A stretch of DNA of 64,000 nt. Source: DMER01 sp003451645. Its GTDB lineage: Bacteria > Pseudomonadota > Alphaproteobacteria > Micropepsales > Micropepsaceae. The position numbers and the translations under genes were made by a program. Of the stretch, positions 44,863-54,257 are shown one piece after another. The notes below the pieces were generated by a model. It ran no database searches. It had not been told where the DNA came from and was given only the letters and a program-made list of their open reading frames with translations. Position 1 is the stretch's first letter, and each line of letters opens with the position of its first letter. The DNA lies in contig DALYLR010000005.1 in NCBI GenBank assembly GCA_031976175.1, positions 1 to 64,000 on the forward strand, in the 5' to 3' direction.

Positions 44863-45948
44863 ATGCCATTGAGAGATCAGTTGCGCTTTTGGGCGCTTGC
44901 AGGGCTTGCGTTCATTCTATTGGTTTGGGTGTTCAGCGACATTTTGCTCCCCTTTGTGTTGGGGATGGCGTTCGCCTATTTGCTCGATCCTGCCGTCGAG
45001 GCCCTGACCCAACGGCGTCTGCCGCGCTGGGTGTCCGTCCTCATTGTACTGTCAGCGGCGGTCTTGTTCGGCCTGGTTGTGATGCTCATGATCACGCCGA
45101 TCATCTGGCATCAGGTGTCGCTCTTGGCCGAACGCTGGCCTTCTTATACCGCGCAGGCACAGAAACTCTACGCCGACTGGCGGATGTCCGCGCCCTTTGG
45201 CATGAGCCCCGAGCGGTTCGATCAGGCCGTGGCCGAACTGCTCAAAGCCCTGCGCTCCGGGTCGCAAGCTCAGACCGGCGCTTTCGTGCAGCAAGGCCTG
45301 CAGCTCCTCAATCTCGCCTCTTTGGTGTTCATTTCGCCGGTTGTCGCCTATTACCTGCTCCTCGATTGGTCGGAGGTGAAGGCCACCGTCCTCAGTTGGC
45401 TGCCACGGCCCTATGAGACGACGATCCGCGCATTGATCAGTGACATGGATGGTTGTTTGGCCGGGTTCGTGCGCGGCCAGGTCCTTGTCTGCGGCATCCA
45501 GGCTGCCTTTTATGCTGTGGGCCTTAGCCTTGCCGGGTTGGAGTATGGTCTAATCATTGGCGTGCTCAGCGGGGTCCTGTCCTTCGTCCCCATCGTCGGG
45601 GCGGCAATCGGTTTCTTACTGTGCATGATGGTCGGCCTGTTCCAGTTCTGGGGCGACTGGCCGATGATTGTGGCGATTACCGCCATCTTCGTCAGCGGTC
45701 AGATGCTGGAGGCCAATTACCTGACGCCGAAACTGGTCGGCAACCGCGTCGGCCTGCACCCGATCTGGATCATCTTTGCCCTGTTGGCATTTGGCTCGTT
45801 GTTTGGCTTTTTGGGATTGCTCTTGGCAGTGCCAGTGGCGGCCGCGATCGGCGTGCTCACCCGCTTTGCGTTGGAGCAATATCTCAAGAGTCCTTATTAT
45901 CTGGGCTCAACCCAACGTGCGCTGCAGATCGGCGGCGATGTCCAATAG
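44863..45948 (+). CDS. AI-2E-type (PerM/TqsA) permease
   Basis: 361 residues with GGGAGAG upstream of the ATG. Eight predicted membrane helices, beginning LRFWALAGLAFILLVWVFSD and LLPFVLGMAFAYLLDPAVEAL, the typical paired N-terminal helices, then a large soluble loop (~90-150) and IVGAAIGFLLCMMVGLFQFW, LTPKLVGNRVGLHPIWIIFA. The family exports small signals such as AI-2 or acts as an Na+/H+ antiporter in some members; the substrate here is unknown. Its 3' end overlaps the convergent esterase gene by 42 bases. Confidence 0.85.
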   Translation: MPLRDQLRFWALAGLAFILLVWVFSDILLPFVLGMAFAYLLDPAVEALTQRRLPRWVSVLIVLSAAVLFGLVVMLMITPIIWHQVSLLAERWPSYTAQAQKLYADWRMSAPFGMSPERFDQAVAELLKALRSGSQAQTGAFVQQGLQLLNLASLVFISPVVAYYLLLDWSEVKATVLSWLPRPYETTIRALISDMDGCLAGFVRGQVLVCGIQAAFYAVGLSLAGLEYGLIIGVLSGVLSFVPIVGAAIGFLLCMMVGLFQFWGDWPMIVAITAIFVSGQMLEANYLTPKLVGNRVGLHPIWIIFALLAFGSLFGFLGLLLAVPVAAAIGVLTRFALEQYLKSPYYLGSTQRALQIGGDVQ

Positions 45949-46932
45949 TGCTGTGCGTGCAGCTGGAACGGCGCCCGCCATTGCGGTGAACCCATGGCTC
46001 AGACTGTCAAAGCATCGGTAGAGTACGGGCACGTTCTGCTGCTTCAAGGCCTCTGCATAGTCTCGGCCCTGATCGACCAGGGGGTCGTGGCCGGCCGTAT
46101 AGATCAGGGCTGGCGGCAGACCCTTGAGGTCCGGCGAAAGGCCAGGCGACACCCGCAAATCTTTGGCATCGTCTGGCGTGCGCAAATAGTGGTCGCGGAA
46201 CCAGCTCATCATTTCCGCGGATAGCGGCCAGGCATTGGCATAGGCCTCCATCGAGCCGCCCGTCGCTGTCCAATCGACCGCCGGATAGATCAGCAATTGG
46301 AGGACTGGCGCGCGCTCCTGCATCTTGCGGCATTCCTGGGCCACGACGGCGGCGAGCATGCCGCCCGCACTATCGCCGCCTACAGCCACACGCGCAGTGT
46401 TCCCGCCAAAGCCCAATGCATTTTCCCGCGCCCAGCGGAAAGCGCTCAAGGCATCCTCAACCGCCGCCGGAAATTTGTGCTCTGGCGCAAGGCGATAGTC
46501 GACCGAGACGACGACGCATCCCGCCTCAGCGGTCAGCAGCGAGCAGAAATGGTGGCAGGTTTCCAAATCCCCAATCACCGCGCCGCCCATATGAAAATAG
46601 ACCAGAACTGGCGTTAGCCGATTTGGCAAACGAGGCCGGTATATCCGCGCCTTCAGGGCGGGTGAGGCCATTTGGGCTGGGATCTCGATGTCCTTGATGT
46701 CGATGCCTGGCATCGCAGGCGCATCCAGCATAGACAGGCCATCCGCGGCTGCCGCTCGGGCATCCGTCACGGGCAATTCATGCAGTTTGGTCCCGTTGCG
46801 CGCCTGATGCGCCAGGAACTGCAAACGGGGATCAAGGGTGCGCCCCTCAATGGTCAAGGGTTGCCCGCCCGCCATGGAGACGAGCCAGCGCTGGGGCAAT
46901 GACAAGACTGTCCGGACCAAGAAAGTGCGCAT
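45907..46932 (-). CDS. HSL-type alpha/beta-hydrolase esterase
   Basis: 341 residues from the ATG at 46932. The oxyanion motif is YFHMGGAVIGD, a HGGG variant with His-Met-Gly-Gly, and the nucleophile elbow is GGDSAGGML (Ser). The acid Asp lies in GHDPLVDQGRDYAE and the His in DSLSHGFTAM. It hydrolyses short-chain esters in the cytosol. A basic/aromatic N-terminus (RTFLVRTVLSLPQRWLVSM) is present but does not look like a cleaved signal peptide. It is convergent with the permease gene and divergent from the deacylase gene. Confidence 0.85.
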   Translation of the reverse strand: MRTFLVRTVLSLPQRWLVSMAGGQPLTIEGRTLDPRLQFLAHQARNGTKLHELPVTDARAAAADGLSMLDAPAMPGIDIKDIEIPAQMASPALKARIYRPRLPNRLTPVLVYFHMGGAVIGDLETCHHFCSLLTAEAGCVVVSVDYRLAPEHKFPAAVEDALSAFRWARENALGFGGNTARVAVGGDSAGGMLAAVVAQECRKMQERAPVLQLLIYPAVDWTATGGSMEAYANAWPLSAEMMSWFRDHYLRTPDDAKDLRVSPGLSPDLKGLPPALIYTAGHDPLVDQGRDYAEALKQQNVPVLYRCFDSLSHGFTAMAGAVPAARTALLDIAADLQRTLG

Positions 46933-47065
46933 GACCGCGACTTTGCGATGAGGGTGCGGTTGGATGCAAGAGTGGACACGCGCTTTTGGGCTTGCGGATT
47001 GACCTTGCTGCCGCACATCTTGGATGCTGTTCGAGCAGGTTTGCACCGTTCAGTCCGGAGGCCCC

Positions 47066-48784
47066 ATGAGCGCCCGTTATGACCTCGTCATCCGCGACGG
47101 ACACATCATTGACGGCAGCGGCGCGCCCGGCTTTGACGGCGATGTGGCGGTGAGCGATGGCCGGATTTCCGCCTTAGGGTCTTTTCCTGGAACTGGCCGC
47201 GAGGAAGTCTCTGCCAAAGGTCAGATCGTGACGCCGGGTTTTGTCGACATCCACACCCATTATGACGGTCAGGCGACGTGGGACAGCCGCTTGACGCCCT
47301 CCGCCTGGCATGGCGTCACCACGGCCGTCATGGGCAATTGCGGGGTCGGTTTCGCGCCCTGCCGTTCGCAGGATCAAGGCCTGCTGATCAAATTGATGGA
47401 GGGGGTAGAGGACATCCCCAATGCGGTCCTGACCGAAGGGCTTGACTGGCGGTGGGAGAGCTTTGCGGATTACTTGTCGGCTCTGGAACGCATCCCTCAC
47501 GACATCGACTTTGCCACGCAGCTGCCGCACGGCGCCTTGCGTGTCTATGTGATGGGCGCGCGGGGCGCCAACCGGGAGCCCGCAACCCCTGACGACATCG
47601 CACAGATGGCGGCGATCGCCGAGGAGGCCGTGCGCGCGGGCGCCCTCGGTTTCTCGACCTCACGCACCCTCAACCATCGCACAGCGGATGGCGACCCGAC
47701 CCCAACCCTGACTGCTGCCAGCGACGAACTCACCGGGATCGCTCAAGGGCTAGGCCGCGCGGGTGCTGGCGTCTTGCAAGTGGTCTCCGATTTCGCCGAT
47801 CCTTCTGCCGAAACGCAGATGCTCGCCCAAATGGTCCGCCAATCTGGGCGGCCTTTGAGTTTTTCCCTGCTGCAGAGCGACCGCGCGCCAGAGGCCTGGC
47901 GTGCTTTGCTCTCGTGGGTCTCGGCCTGCAATGCGCAAGGTTTGCCGGTCAAGGCGCAAACCTGCGGCAGGCCGGTTGGCCTGTTGCTGGGTTTGCAACT
48001 GACGCTCAACCCGTTCAGCGCGCATCCGGCCTATGCGCGGATCTTGCATTTGCCCTTTGAGGCGCGGCTTGCGGCAATGCGTGAACCGCAGATGCGCCAA
48101 GCGCTCTTGGGTGATGCTCCGTCCTCGGATAATCCGTTCGTCAAGGCGGTGCTGCGCAACTATGCCAAGATGTTTCTGCTTAGCGATCCGCCGGATTATG
48201 AGCCTCCCGCGCATCTGAGCCTCGGCGCGCAAGCACAGGCGCGCGGCATGCGGCCTGAAGAGCTCGCTTATGAATGGACCTTGGCCGAAGACGGCCGGGC
48301 CATGATCCTATTCCCCTTCCTCAATTACGCTCATGACAGTCTCGATGCCGCCTATGAGATGATGCAGCACCCATCTGCGATTCTGGGGCTCGGTGACGGT
48401 GGTGCGCATGTCGGCATGATCTGCGACGGCAGTTTCCCGACCAGCATGCTGACCCATTGGACGCGCGACCGCCGGCGCGGGCCAAAACTGTCCTTGCCCT
48501 GGGTGGTCAGGGCACAGACGCGCACGACGGCTGAGGCTGTTGGTCTATTAGACCGTGGTCTTATAAAGCCCGGGTACAAGGGCGATCTCAATGTTATCGA
48601 TTACGATAGGCTCACCTTGCACCGGCCCGGCATCGCCCACGACCTGCCCGCGGGCGGCAGGCGCCTCGTGCAGCGCGCACGCGGATACACTGCCACGATC
48701 GTCAGTGGGCAGATTACCTACCGGGATGGTGTACCCACAAACGCACTTCCTGGCCGCCTGATCCGGGGCGCGCAAGGTCTGTGA
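47066..48784 (+). CDS. N-acyl-D-amino-acid deacylase-like amidohydrolase
   Basis: 572 residues, start ATG 47066 with CGGAGG upstream. Zinc-site motif FVDIHTHYDGQATWD, the metal Cys in GNCGVGFAPC, RTLNHRTADGD, LGDGGAHVGMICDGSFP with the catalytic Asp, and the C-terminal KPGYKGDLNVIDYDRLTL sandwich strand. These enzymes split N-acyl-D-amino acids (D-aminoacylase) and related amides. It begins a short distance from the divergent esterase and ends 13 bases from the convergent TetR gene. Confidence 0.88.
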   Translation: MSARYDLVIRDGHIIDGSGAPGFDGDVAVSDGRISALGSFPGTGREEVSAKGQIVTPGFVDIHTHYDGQATWDSRLTPSAWHGVTTAVMGNCGVGFAPCRSQDQGLLIKLMEGVEDIPNAVLTEGLDWRWESFADYLSALERIPHDIDFATQLPHGALRVYVMGARGANREPATPDDIAQMAAIAEEAVRAGALGFSTSRTLNHRTADGDPTPTLTAASDELTGIAQGLGRAGAGVLQVVSDFADPSAETQMLAQMVRQSGRPLSFSLLQSDRAPEAWRALLSWVSACNAQGLPVKAQTCGRPVGLLLGLQLTLNPFSAHPAYARILHLPFEARLAAMREPQMRQALLGDAPSSDNPFVKAVLRNYAKMFLLSDPPDYEPPAHLSLGAQAQARGMRPEELAYEWTLAEDGRAMILFPFLNYAHDSLDAAYEMMQHPSAILGLGDGGAHVGMICDGSFPTSMLTHWTRDRRRGPKLSLPWVVRAQTRTTAEAVGLLDRGLIKPGYKGDLNVIDYDRLTLHRPGIAHDLPAGGRRLVQRARGYTATIVSGQITYRDGVPTNALPGRLIRGAQGL

Positions 48785-48797
48785 GATAGCAGTCCAA

Positions 48798-49433
48798 TTA
48801 CTGTGGCGCCTTGGGCAAGGCGTGAATGCCACCCAGGAACAACTTTGTCGCAAATTCCGCCGCCGCTTTTACCGTCAGATCATCGCGCTGCAGCAAGCGC
48901 TCACCCACCTCAAAGGCCACTCCCACAAAGGCCGCCATCAACAGATCTGCATCCGTGCAAGGAAGAACGCCAGTCTCGATCGCGGCCTTGATGTCCGTGC
49001 GCAATTCGTCAAAGCCCGCCAGCACCTCAGGCGTGTCGACCCGGAAGCGCATATGCACCGGCTGGCGCATCATCGTAAAGGCCTTACGGTCCGTATAGAT
49101 GTGGTCGAAAAATGTGCGGAACGATCCAGACACAAAGGCCTCGAAATCCCTGGCGCGGATGCGTTCGGCCCGCAGCCGGGGCCGCAAGCGCAAGGCGGTC
49201 TCATCCTGGATCGCCTCGAAGACCTCTTCCTTGGACTTGAAGTAATTGTAGAACGTGCCCGACGCCAGATCAGTCGCGCGAATGATGTCGCGCACTGTCG
49301 TTGCTCCATAGCCGAGTTCGGCGAACACATGGCGTGCTGCCTCGATGATGGCCGCGCGGTTGGAGGCCTTGGTTTCCTCGCGCGTGCGGCGCGGGGTCTT
49401 GGTGATATCCTCTGGTCCGTCTGTTGTGGACAT
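48798..49433 (-). CDS. TetR/AcrR-family transcriptional regulator
   Basis: 211 residues with the HTH in IIEAARHVFAELGYGATTVR and DIIRATDLASGTFYNYFKSK. The ligand domain is alpha-helical with a hydrophobic C-terminus. It starts 9 bases after the stop of the monooxygenase gene, so it is probably the last gene of that operon and represses it. The ligand is presumably a small hydrophobic substrate of those enzymes. Confidence 0.93.
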   Translation of the reverse strand: MSTTDGPEDITKTPRRTREETKASNRAAIIEAARHVFAELGYGATTVRDIIRATDLASGTFYNYFKSKEEVFEAIQDETALRLRPRLRAERIRARDFEAFVSGSFRTFFDHIYTDRKAFTMMRQPVHMRFRVDTPEVLAGFDELRTDIKAAIETGVLPCTDADLLMAAFVGVAFEVGERLLQRDDLTVKAAAEFATKLFLGGIHALPKAPQ

Positions 49434-49442
49434 TGTGATCCC

Positions 49443-50906
49443 CTACGGTTTTGCTACGGCACTGGCGTTCGCCGCGCGCGCTTTGATGGGAAGAGGCTTT
49501 CCTTGCGTGCGGGCTCTCAGCCGCCCGCGCGCCAGTTCCTGACGCAAATCGCGGAAATAGCTTGGGCACTCAATATCGATGACCGAGCGCGCGCCTGAGG
49601 TTTTCTTGCGTTTCAAGGCATCGGCCATCGCGAAGCGTTCCGCCTTCATATATGGCAGCGGCGGCAAGGCATAATCGCCAGTCAGGTAAGCGGTCACGAA
49701 ATTCGCTTGTTGCTCAGCCACTGGCATCATGGCGCATTGCGGCCGCACCAAGCCGATAAAGAACAGGTTCAAGTAGCGCGGGTCCATGATCCTGTGCCAC
49801 AACACGATATCCTGGTCCGGCGCACTGATGATGGACTCATCGAAGAATGGAAACCGGATCCGGTAACCGGTGCACCAAATGATGAGATCAACCTCCTCGG
49901 CACTCCCATCCTCAAATGTCACCGCCCGGCCCGCCAAGGCGCGCACGCCAGGCTTAGGTGCGATGGTCCCCGAACCAATGCGCAGATAAAGATCATGCGA
50001 AACCGAATAGGCTTGCTCAAATAATGCCGCCTCTGGAGCCAGCAAGCCAAAGCTTTGCGCCTTGCCGGTCAGGCGCTGAAGGGCCTTTGCCGCATCTCCA
50101 TGCCGCACGCCGCGGGGGCCAAGACCACGCAGCAGGCCTGCGTCATTGGCAGGGTGCGCTGTCCACTGATCCCAGGGGCGGCCGTCAATGTATTTGGGCA
50201 GCACCCAGCGCCCGCGCCGCTGAGACAAGACAACTTTGCGAGCCTTCCCATTCTGGGATAGCTCGCAGGCAATATCGAGGGCCGAGTCGCCAAAGCCGAC
50301 GATCAAGACCCGCTTATCCCGGCAATCGACCGGCTCCAATGGATCGACATAGGTATGGCTGTGCATTTGCAAGCCATCAAAATTGCCCGGCACTTTGGGG
50401 TCCGGCCATTGCGGGTCCCAATTATGGCCATTGGCCACTATCAGAGCGTCGAACACCTCGCGCTCGCCTGAGGCCAGATGGAGCATCCATTGGCCTAACT
50501 CCGGCTCCGCCCGGCGCACTCTGGTTTGGAAGCGGATCTTCTCACGAAAGCCGAAATGATCCACATAAGCCGCAAGATAGGCCGCCACTTGGCTGTGGTG
50601 GGGAAAGTCCGGCGTGCCCAGCGGCATCGGAAAGTCCGTATACGCCATTTTGGTGCGGCTGGAATTGATATGCAGCGACCGGTAGGCGCTCGACCAGCCA
50701 TTGCGGTTCTTGAAGACCCAATTGCCGCCAACCTGATCGGATGCCTCAAAGCAGGTGAACGGTACGCCCGCCTGATGCAACGCCTTGGCGGCCGCAAGTC
50801 CGCTGGCGCCGGCCCCAATAATGGCAACGCGCGGCAAAGGTTCCTGCAGAGCCGCTGGTGCGGGCGGAGTGATGGCTGTTGGCTGAGGCACAAGTGACTC
50901 GGGCAT
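49443..50906 (-). CDS. Flavin-containing monooxygenase (FMO/BVMO type), copy 1
   Basis: 487 residues. FAD motif VAIIGAGASGLAAAKALHQA near residue 28, NADPH motif VLIVGFGDSALDIACELSQN near ~200, and GGNWVFKNRNGWSSAYRSLH plus the fingerprint-like FDALIVANGHNWDP between. Such enzymes insert oxygen into N-, S- or ketone groups using NADPH and O2. A ~20-residue Pro-rich leader is present. It is a paralogue of the gene at 51428-52753 (shared NGHxWDP, SYLHI/SLHID patterns). Gap to the GNAT gene upstream 81 bases. Confidence 0.88.
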   Translation of the reverse strand: MPESLVPQPTAITPPAPAALQEPLPRVAIIGAGASGLAAAKALHQAGVPFTCFEASDQVGGNWVFKNRNGWSSAYRSLHINSSRTKMAYTDFPMPLGTPDFPHHSQVAAYLAAYVDHFGFREKIRFQTRVRRAEPELGQWMLHLASGEREVFDALIVANGHNWDPQWPDPKVPGNFDGLQMHSHTYVDPLEPVDCRDKRVLIVGFGDSALDIACELSQNGKARKVVLSQRRGRWVLPKYIDGRPWDQWTAHPANDAGLLRGLGPRGVRHGDAAKALQRLTGKAQSFGLLAPEAALFEQAYSVSHDLYLRIGSGTIAPKPGVRALAGRAVTFEDGSAEEVDLIIWCTGYRIRFPFFDESIISAPDQDIVLWHRIMDPRYLNLFFIGLVRPQCAMMPVAEQQANFVTAYLTGDYALPPLPYMKAERFAMADALKRKKTSGARSVIDIECPSYFRDLRQELARGRLRARTQGKPLPIKARAANASAVAKP

Positions 50907-50987
50907 GGCCGGACTGTACGCAAAGATGACGTCGCGTCAATTTGGCTTCGGTGCATTCCCACCTTAACCATGAACGCACGTCAGGCT

Positions 50988-51431
50988 TCAGCCAAAGCGG
51001 TATTCTGCCTCGATCTCCCCGTCGATTTCGCGGCCCGTCAGGCGGAAATTATTGCGCAAGTAAAAGGCCTCAGGCCCGCCCTCCCCGCGCACAAAGCTCA
51101 GGCGCAAGCCATGCACCCCTGGCCAGGTTTGTATCTCGCGCAGGATCAAGCGCAGCGCTTCCCGGCCATAGCCCTCCCCTTGTGCGGGCGCGTCGATCAT
51201 GAAGCGCCACAGATAAACGCAATCCTCCTCGATCTGGGTGTGGATCATCACAAAGCCCACGGGCGCCTTGTCCGCCATGATCGCGCGGAACCAATGCTCC
51301 TTGACGAAATAGGCCTCCGCGATCGACAAGGCGTTGGGCGCGACAAAACCTTCCTGCGAAGGCTTGACCTTCGTCTTGGCCACAGCTCGCAGCATCTCAT
51401 AGGTTATAGGGGCCAAGGTCAGCCTGGTCAT
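50988..51431 (-). CDS. GNAT-family N-acetyltransferase
   Basis: 147 residues from the ATG at 51431, which overlaps the stop of the upstream monooxygenase gene. Acetyl-CoA motif A reads IDAPAQGEGYGREALRLILR; motif B LRLSFVRGEGGPEAFYLRNNF follows. Close to spermidine/diamine acetyltransferases by this arrangement (FYLRNNFRLTGR). It acetylates an amine, perhaps the product or a toxic by-product of the monooxygenases beside it. Substrate inferred from context only. Confidence 0.83.
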   Translation of the reverse strand: MTRLTLAPITYEMLRAVAKTKVKPSQEGFVAPNALSIAEAYFVKEHWFRAIMADKAPVGFVMIHTQIEEDCVYLWRFMIDAPAQGEGYGREALRLILREIQTWPGVHGLRLSFVRGEGGPEAFYLRNNFRLTGREIDGEIEAEYRFG

Positions 51432-52753
51432 GCGGCCTTGTGCATGCGGGCGCGCACGGCCCCGCGCTTCTGCTCTTGCGCGATCTCGTGGCAGTAGAGA
51501 TCGAAATTGATCTGCATCGTATGCCGCCTCGACTTGTAATAGCGGCCAATGTCGCGCGCCTCGTCCCGGGCAATCGTGGCCTCCATCTCCGCTTGGCTGG
51601 GCAGGACATAGTCGCCAGAGAGGTAGGCCGCGACCCATTTGGCTTGCACCTCGGCCAGATTGACCAGCGTGGGCAAGGGTTGAGCGAGCCCCATAAAGAA
51701 CAGGTTATCGATGCCTGGCTTCCAGATGCGCTTGAACAGGGGAAGGTGGTTGTCGATGACCGGGATCAATCCCGGATCAAGGAACGGAAAGCTGATGTTA
51801 TAGCCGGTCGCATAGACAATGATGTCGATGGGCTCCGAACTGCCGTCTTCAAAGTGGACGACGGACCCGTCGAAGCGGGCGATCGCCGGTTTGATCTTTA
51901 TATCGCCGCAGCCGACCCGCGTTAAAAACTCTCCGGATACGGAGGGATGCTGATCCGCCGGGTGATGCTCGGGCTCCGGAAGCCCATAATCGCTCATGCG
52001 GCCAATCGCGCCATGGACCATGCGCTTGACCAGGAACCGCATCAGCCAGCGCGGCATCCACAGTGGCATTGCACCTTTGTCCGGAACCTTGCCCTTGATG
52101 TATTTTGGGAAGATCCAAACGCCTCGGCGCGCCACCACGAAAAGCTTCTCGGCAATCGGCCTCTGTGAGAGCTCAGAGGCAATATCCATGGCGCTATTGC
52201 CCATGCCGACGACCAGAACGCGCTTGCCTCGTGCGTCGACAGGGTCAAAGGGATCGACATAGGCGTGGCTGTGAAACTGCGTGCCTGCAAAGGTTCCCGG
52301 GAAGGCAGGCGTGTGGGGGTCCCAATGGTGGCCGTTGCAGACAAACAGCGCGCTGTAGTCGCGGACCTCACCGGTTGAGAGCGCAACGCGCCAGGTGCCA
52401 TCGGCCCGGCGCTCGCATTGCTTGACCTCGGTGTTGAAGGTGATCATCGGGCGCAGGCCGAAATGATCGACATAGGCGTTGAAATAGGCAAGCAGCTCCG
52501 TGTGGTGCGGATAATCAGGGTAATGCGCAGGGATCGGATAATCCTTGAACGCCAAGCGGTACTTCGACGTATCGATGTGCAGCGAGCGATAGCAGGCGGA
52601 GCGGCTGTTCTTGGCTTCAAAGGCCCAGGTGCCGCCGATCTGATCGGTCATCTCAAAGCAGTCAAACGCGATTCCGCGATCTTTGAGTGCCTTGGCCGTC
52701 GTGAAGCCGGAGCAACCCGCGCCGATGATGCAGACTTTTTGGTTCTTGGTCAT
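51428..52753 (-). CDS. Flavin-containing monooxygenase, copy 2
   Basis: 441 residues. FAD motif VCIIGAGCSGFTTAKALKDR, fingerprint GGTWAFEAKNSRSACYRSLH, then FVCNGHHWDP, NADPH motif VLVVGMGNSAMDIASELSQR and the late ATGYNISFPFL. It is the first gene of the unit FMO-GNAT-FMO-TetR on this strand. The two FMOs share order and motifs but differ in length, so they likely act on related substrates. Confidence 0.9.
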   Translation of the reverse strand: MTKNQKVCIIGAGCSGFTTAKALKDRGIAFDCFEMTDQIGGTWAFEAKNSRSACYRSLHIDTSKYRLAFKDYPIPAHYPDYPHHTELLAYFNAYVDHFGLRPMITFNTEVKQCERRADGTWRVALSTGEVRDYSALFVCNGHHWDPHTPAFPGTFAGTQFHSHAYVDPFDPVDARGKRVLVVGMGNSAMDIASELSQRPIAEKLFVVARRGVWIFPKYIKGKVPDKGAMPLWMPRWLMRFLVKRMVHGAIGRMSDYGLPEPEHHPADQHPSVSGEFLTRVGCGDIKIKPAIARFDGSVVHFEDGSSEPIDIIVYATGYNISFPFLDPGLIPVIDNHLPLFKRIWKPGIDNLFFMGLAQPLPTLVNLAEVQAKWVAAYLSGDYVLPSQAEMEATIARDEARDIGRYYKSRRHTMQINFDLYCHEIAQEQKRGAVRARMHKAA

Positions 52754-52905
52754 GGAATGGAAAGTGAAACGCAGGCCGCAAGCCCGTCAAGGCCATTGAT
52801 ACCAAGCGATTAGCTTGCCCATCTGTGACACTGGTCATCGACGGCCGGGGCGCGCTGGCCTATGAAGCCTTCGTTATTTCACAGGACTGAAGAGGGAGCT
52901 CAGCA

Positions 52906-53217
52906 ATGCAAAAGACCCTGATCGGATTAGCGATCGCGGGCGCGATCAGCCTCGCGATGGTACCGGCGGCGCAAGCGGGCATGTGCGAAGGCGTCGTGCG
53001 CGGCCTGTCGCGTCACTATAATCAGTACGAAGGCTCAGGCTTTCTGGCGGTGCGCACCAAGCCCACGTCCAGCGCGCGCAAGGTTGGCGAACTCTATAAT
53101 GGCGACCGCGTTGAAGTCTTCCGCCGCAAGGGCAATTGGTACAGAGTGGCGAGCCTCAGCAACTCGCTCGAAGGTTGGGCGCATGCGCGCTGGATCCGCA
53201 ACGAGTGCGGCTACTGA
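52906..53217 (+). CDS. Small exported SH3-domain protein
   Basis: 103 residues. Signal peptide ~1-24 (AGAISLAMVPAAQAG cleavage). The mature protein is a bacterial SH3 domain: SGFLAVRTKPTSSARKVGEL, NGDRVEVFRRKGNWYRVASL, EGWAHARWI. Two cysteines (GMCEG and ending NECGY) may pair. Such domains bind cell wall peptides or other proteins in the periplasm. No neighbouring partner is evident. Confidence 0.8.
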   Translation: MQKTLIGLAIAGAISLAMVPAAQAGMCEGVVRGLSRHYNQYEGSGFLAVRTKPTSSARKVGELYNGDRVEVFRRKGNWYRVASLSNSLEGWAHARWIRNECGY

Positions 53218-53284
53218 CAGGCCTCCATCCATCCTCGCGGCGGCCGGTTGACAAGGGTACCGGCTTGCCGCTTTGGTCGTGTCT

Positions 53285-53737
53285 ATGAGCGATCCGGACA
53301 CTCCCAAAGGCTATCTCCTCGCAGGCGTGCCCCATGCCGCGGCGATCGGTCTGCATGTCCTTGAGTTGGGCGGCGGCACCGTAAGCGCTTATGTGCCTTA
53401 CAAGGCCGAACTCATTGGCAACCCCGATACGGGCGTCATTCATGGCGGTGTCATAACGGCTCTGCTCGACAATTGTTGCGGGATTGCGGTCGCCTCCAAA
53501 TCGGGACAGATGGGTCAGATCGCGACACTTGATCTGCGGATCGACTACATGAAGCCCGCAACGCCGGGCGAGGCCATCAACGCCTTTGCGGAATGCTATA
53601 AAGTCACCAAGAACATCGCCTTTGTGCGCGGCCTGGCCTTTCAAGGCGACCGCAATGACCCTGTCGCGACATGCACCGCCGCCTTTATGCTGGGGACCAA
53701 GAGCCAGCCCGGTGCCAATCTGGCACAGAAAGGCTAA
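53285..53737 (+). CDS. PaaI-family acyl-CoA thioesterase, copy 1
   Basis: 150 residues from ATG 53285. Hotdog fold with the PaaI signature GVIHGGVITALLDNCCGIAV and the later DLRIDYMKPATPGEAINAFA. It hydrolyses acyl- or aryl-CoA thioesters in the cytosol. The next gene, a second thioesterase, starts 5 bases after its stop. The two are distinct but homologous. Confidence 0.85.
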   Translation: MSDPDTPKGYLLAGVPHAAAIGLHVLELGGGTVSAYVPYKAELIGNPDTGVIHGGVITALLDNCCGIAVASKSGQMGQIATLDLRIDYMKPATPGEAINAFAECYKVTKNIAFVRGLAFQGDRNDPVATCTAAFMLGTKSQPGANLAQKG

Positions 53738-53742
53738 CCCCC

Positions 53743-54204
53743 ATGGAAGCACTCAAGACCGCCGCGGCCGAGGGCCGGAAACCCGATCTCAAGGCGCTGC
53801 TTGAGCAAATTCCCTATTGCCGGTTTCTAGGCGTTGAGGTCGACCTCAAAGGCCATGAGATCACCGCGATCCTGCGTTTTCAGCCTCATCTGATTGGCAA
53901 TCCAGTCTTGCCTGCCTTGCATGGCGGCGCCATCGGGGCGTTTCTGGAAATTACCGCGATCATCCAGATCATGTTTGAATCAGGGGTTCTGGAAGTGCCC
54001 AAGCCCGTCGACATCAACATCGACTATCTGCGCTCCGGCCGTCCGGTCGAGACCTATGCGCGCGCGATCATTACCAAGCAGGGACGCCGCGTCTGCAATG
54101 TGCGGGCGCAAGCCTGGCAGGACGCTTTCGACAAGCCGATTGCTGCACTGCACGGTCATTTCCTCGTGGTCGCGCGTGAGGCTGAACCCACGCCACAATC
54201 ATAA
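53743..54204 (+). CDS. PaaI-family acyl-CoA thioesterase, copy 2
   Basis: 153 residues from ATG 53743. Signature LHGGAIGAFLEITAIIQIMF and VDINIDYLRSGRPVETYARA, the same hotdog pattern as its upstream neighbour, with a different acidic residue before the loop (Glu in LEITA). Hotdog thioesterases of this family work as dimers or tetramers; a mixed complex with copy 1 is possible but not shown. Confidence 0.85.
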   Translation: MEALKTAAAEGRKPDLKALLEQIPYCRFLGVEVDLKGHEITAILRFQPHLIGNPVLPALHGGAIGAFLEITAIIQIMFESGVLEVPKPVDINIDYLRSGRPVETYARAIITKQGRRVCNVRAQAWQDAFDKPIAALHGHFLVVAREAEPTPQS

Positions 54205-54257
54205 ATTCCCTTATTCTCAATACTTTAGCTTTGGCCACGGCGGCTCTTTCAGTGCCT

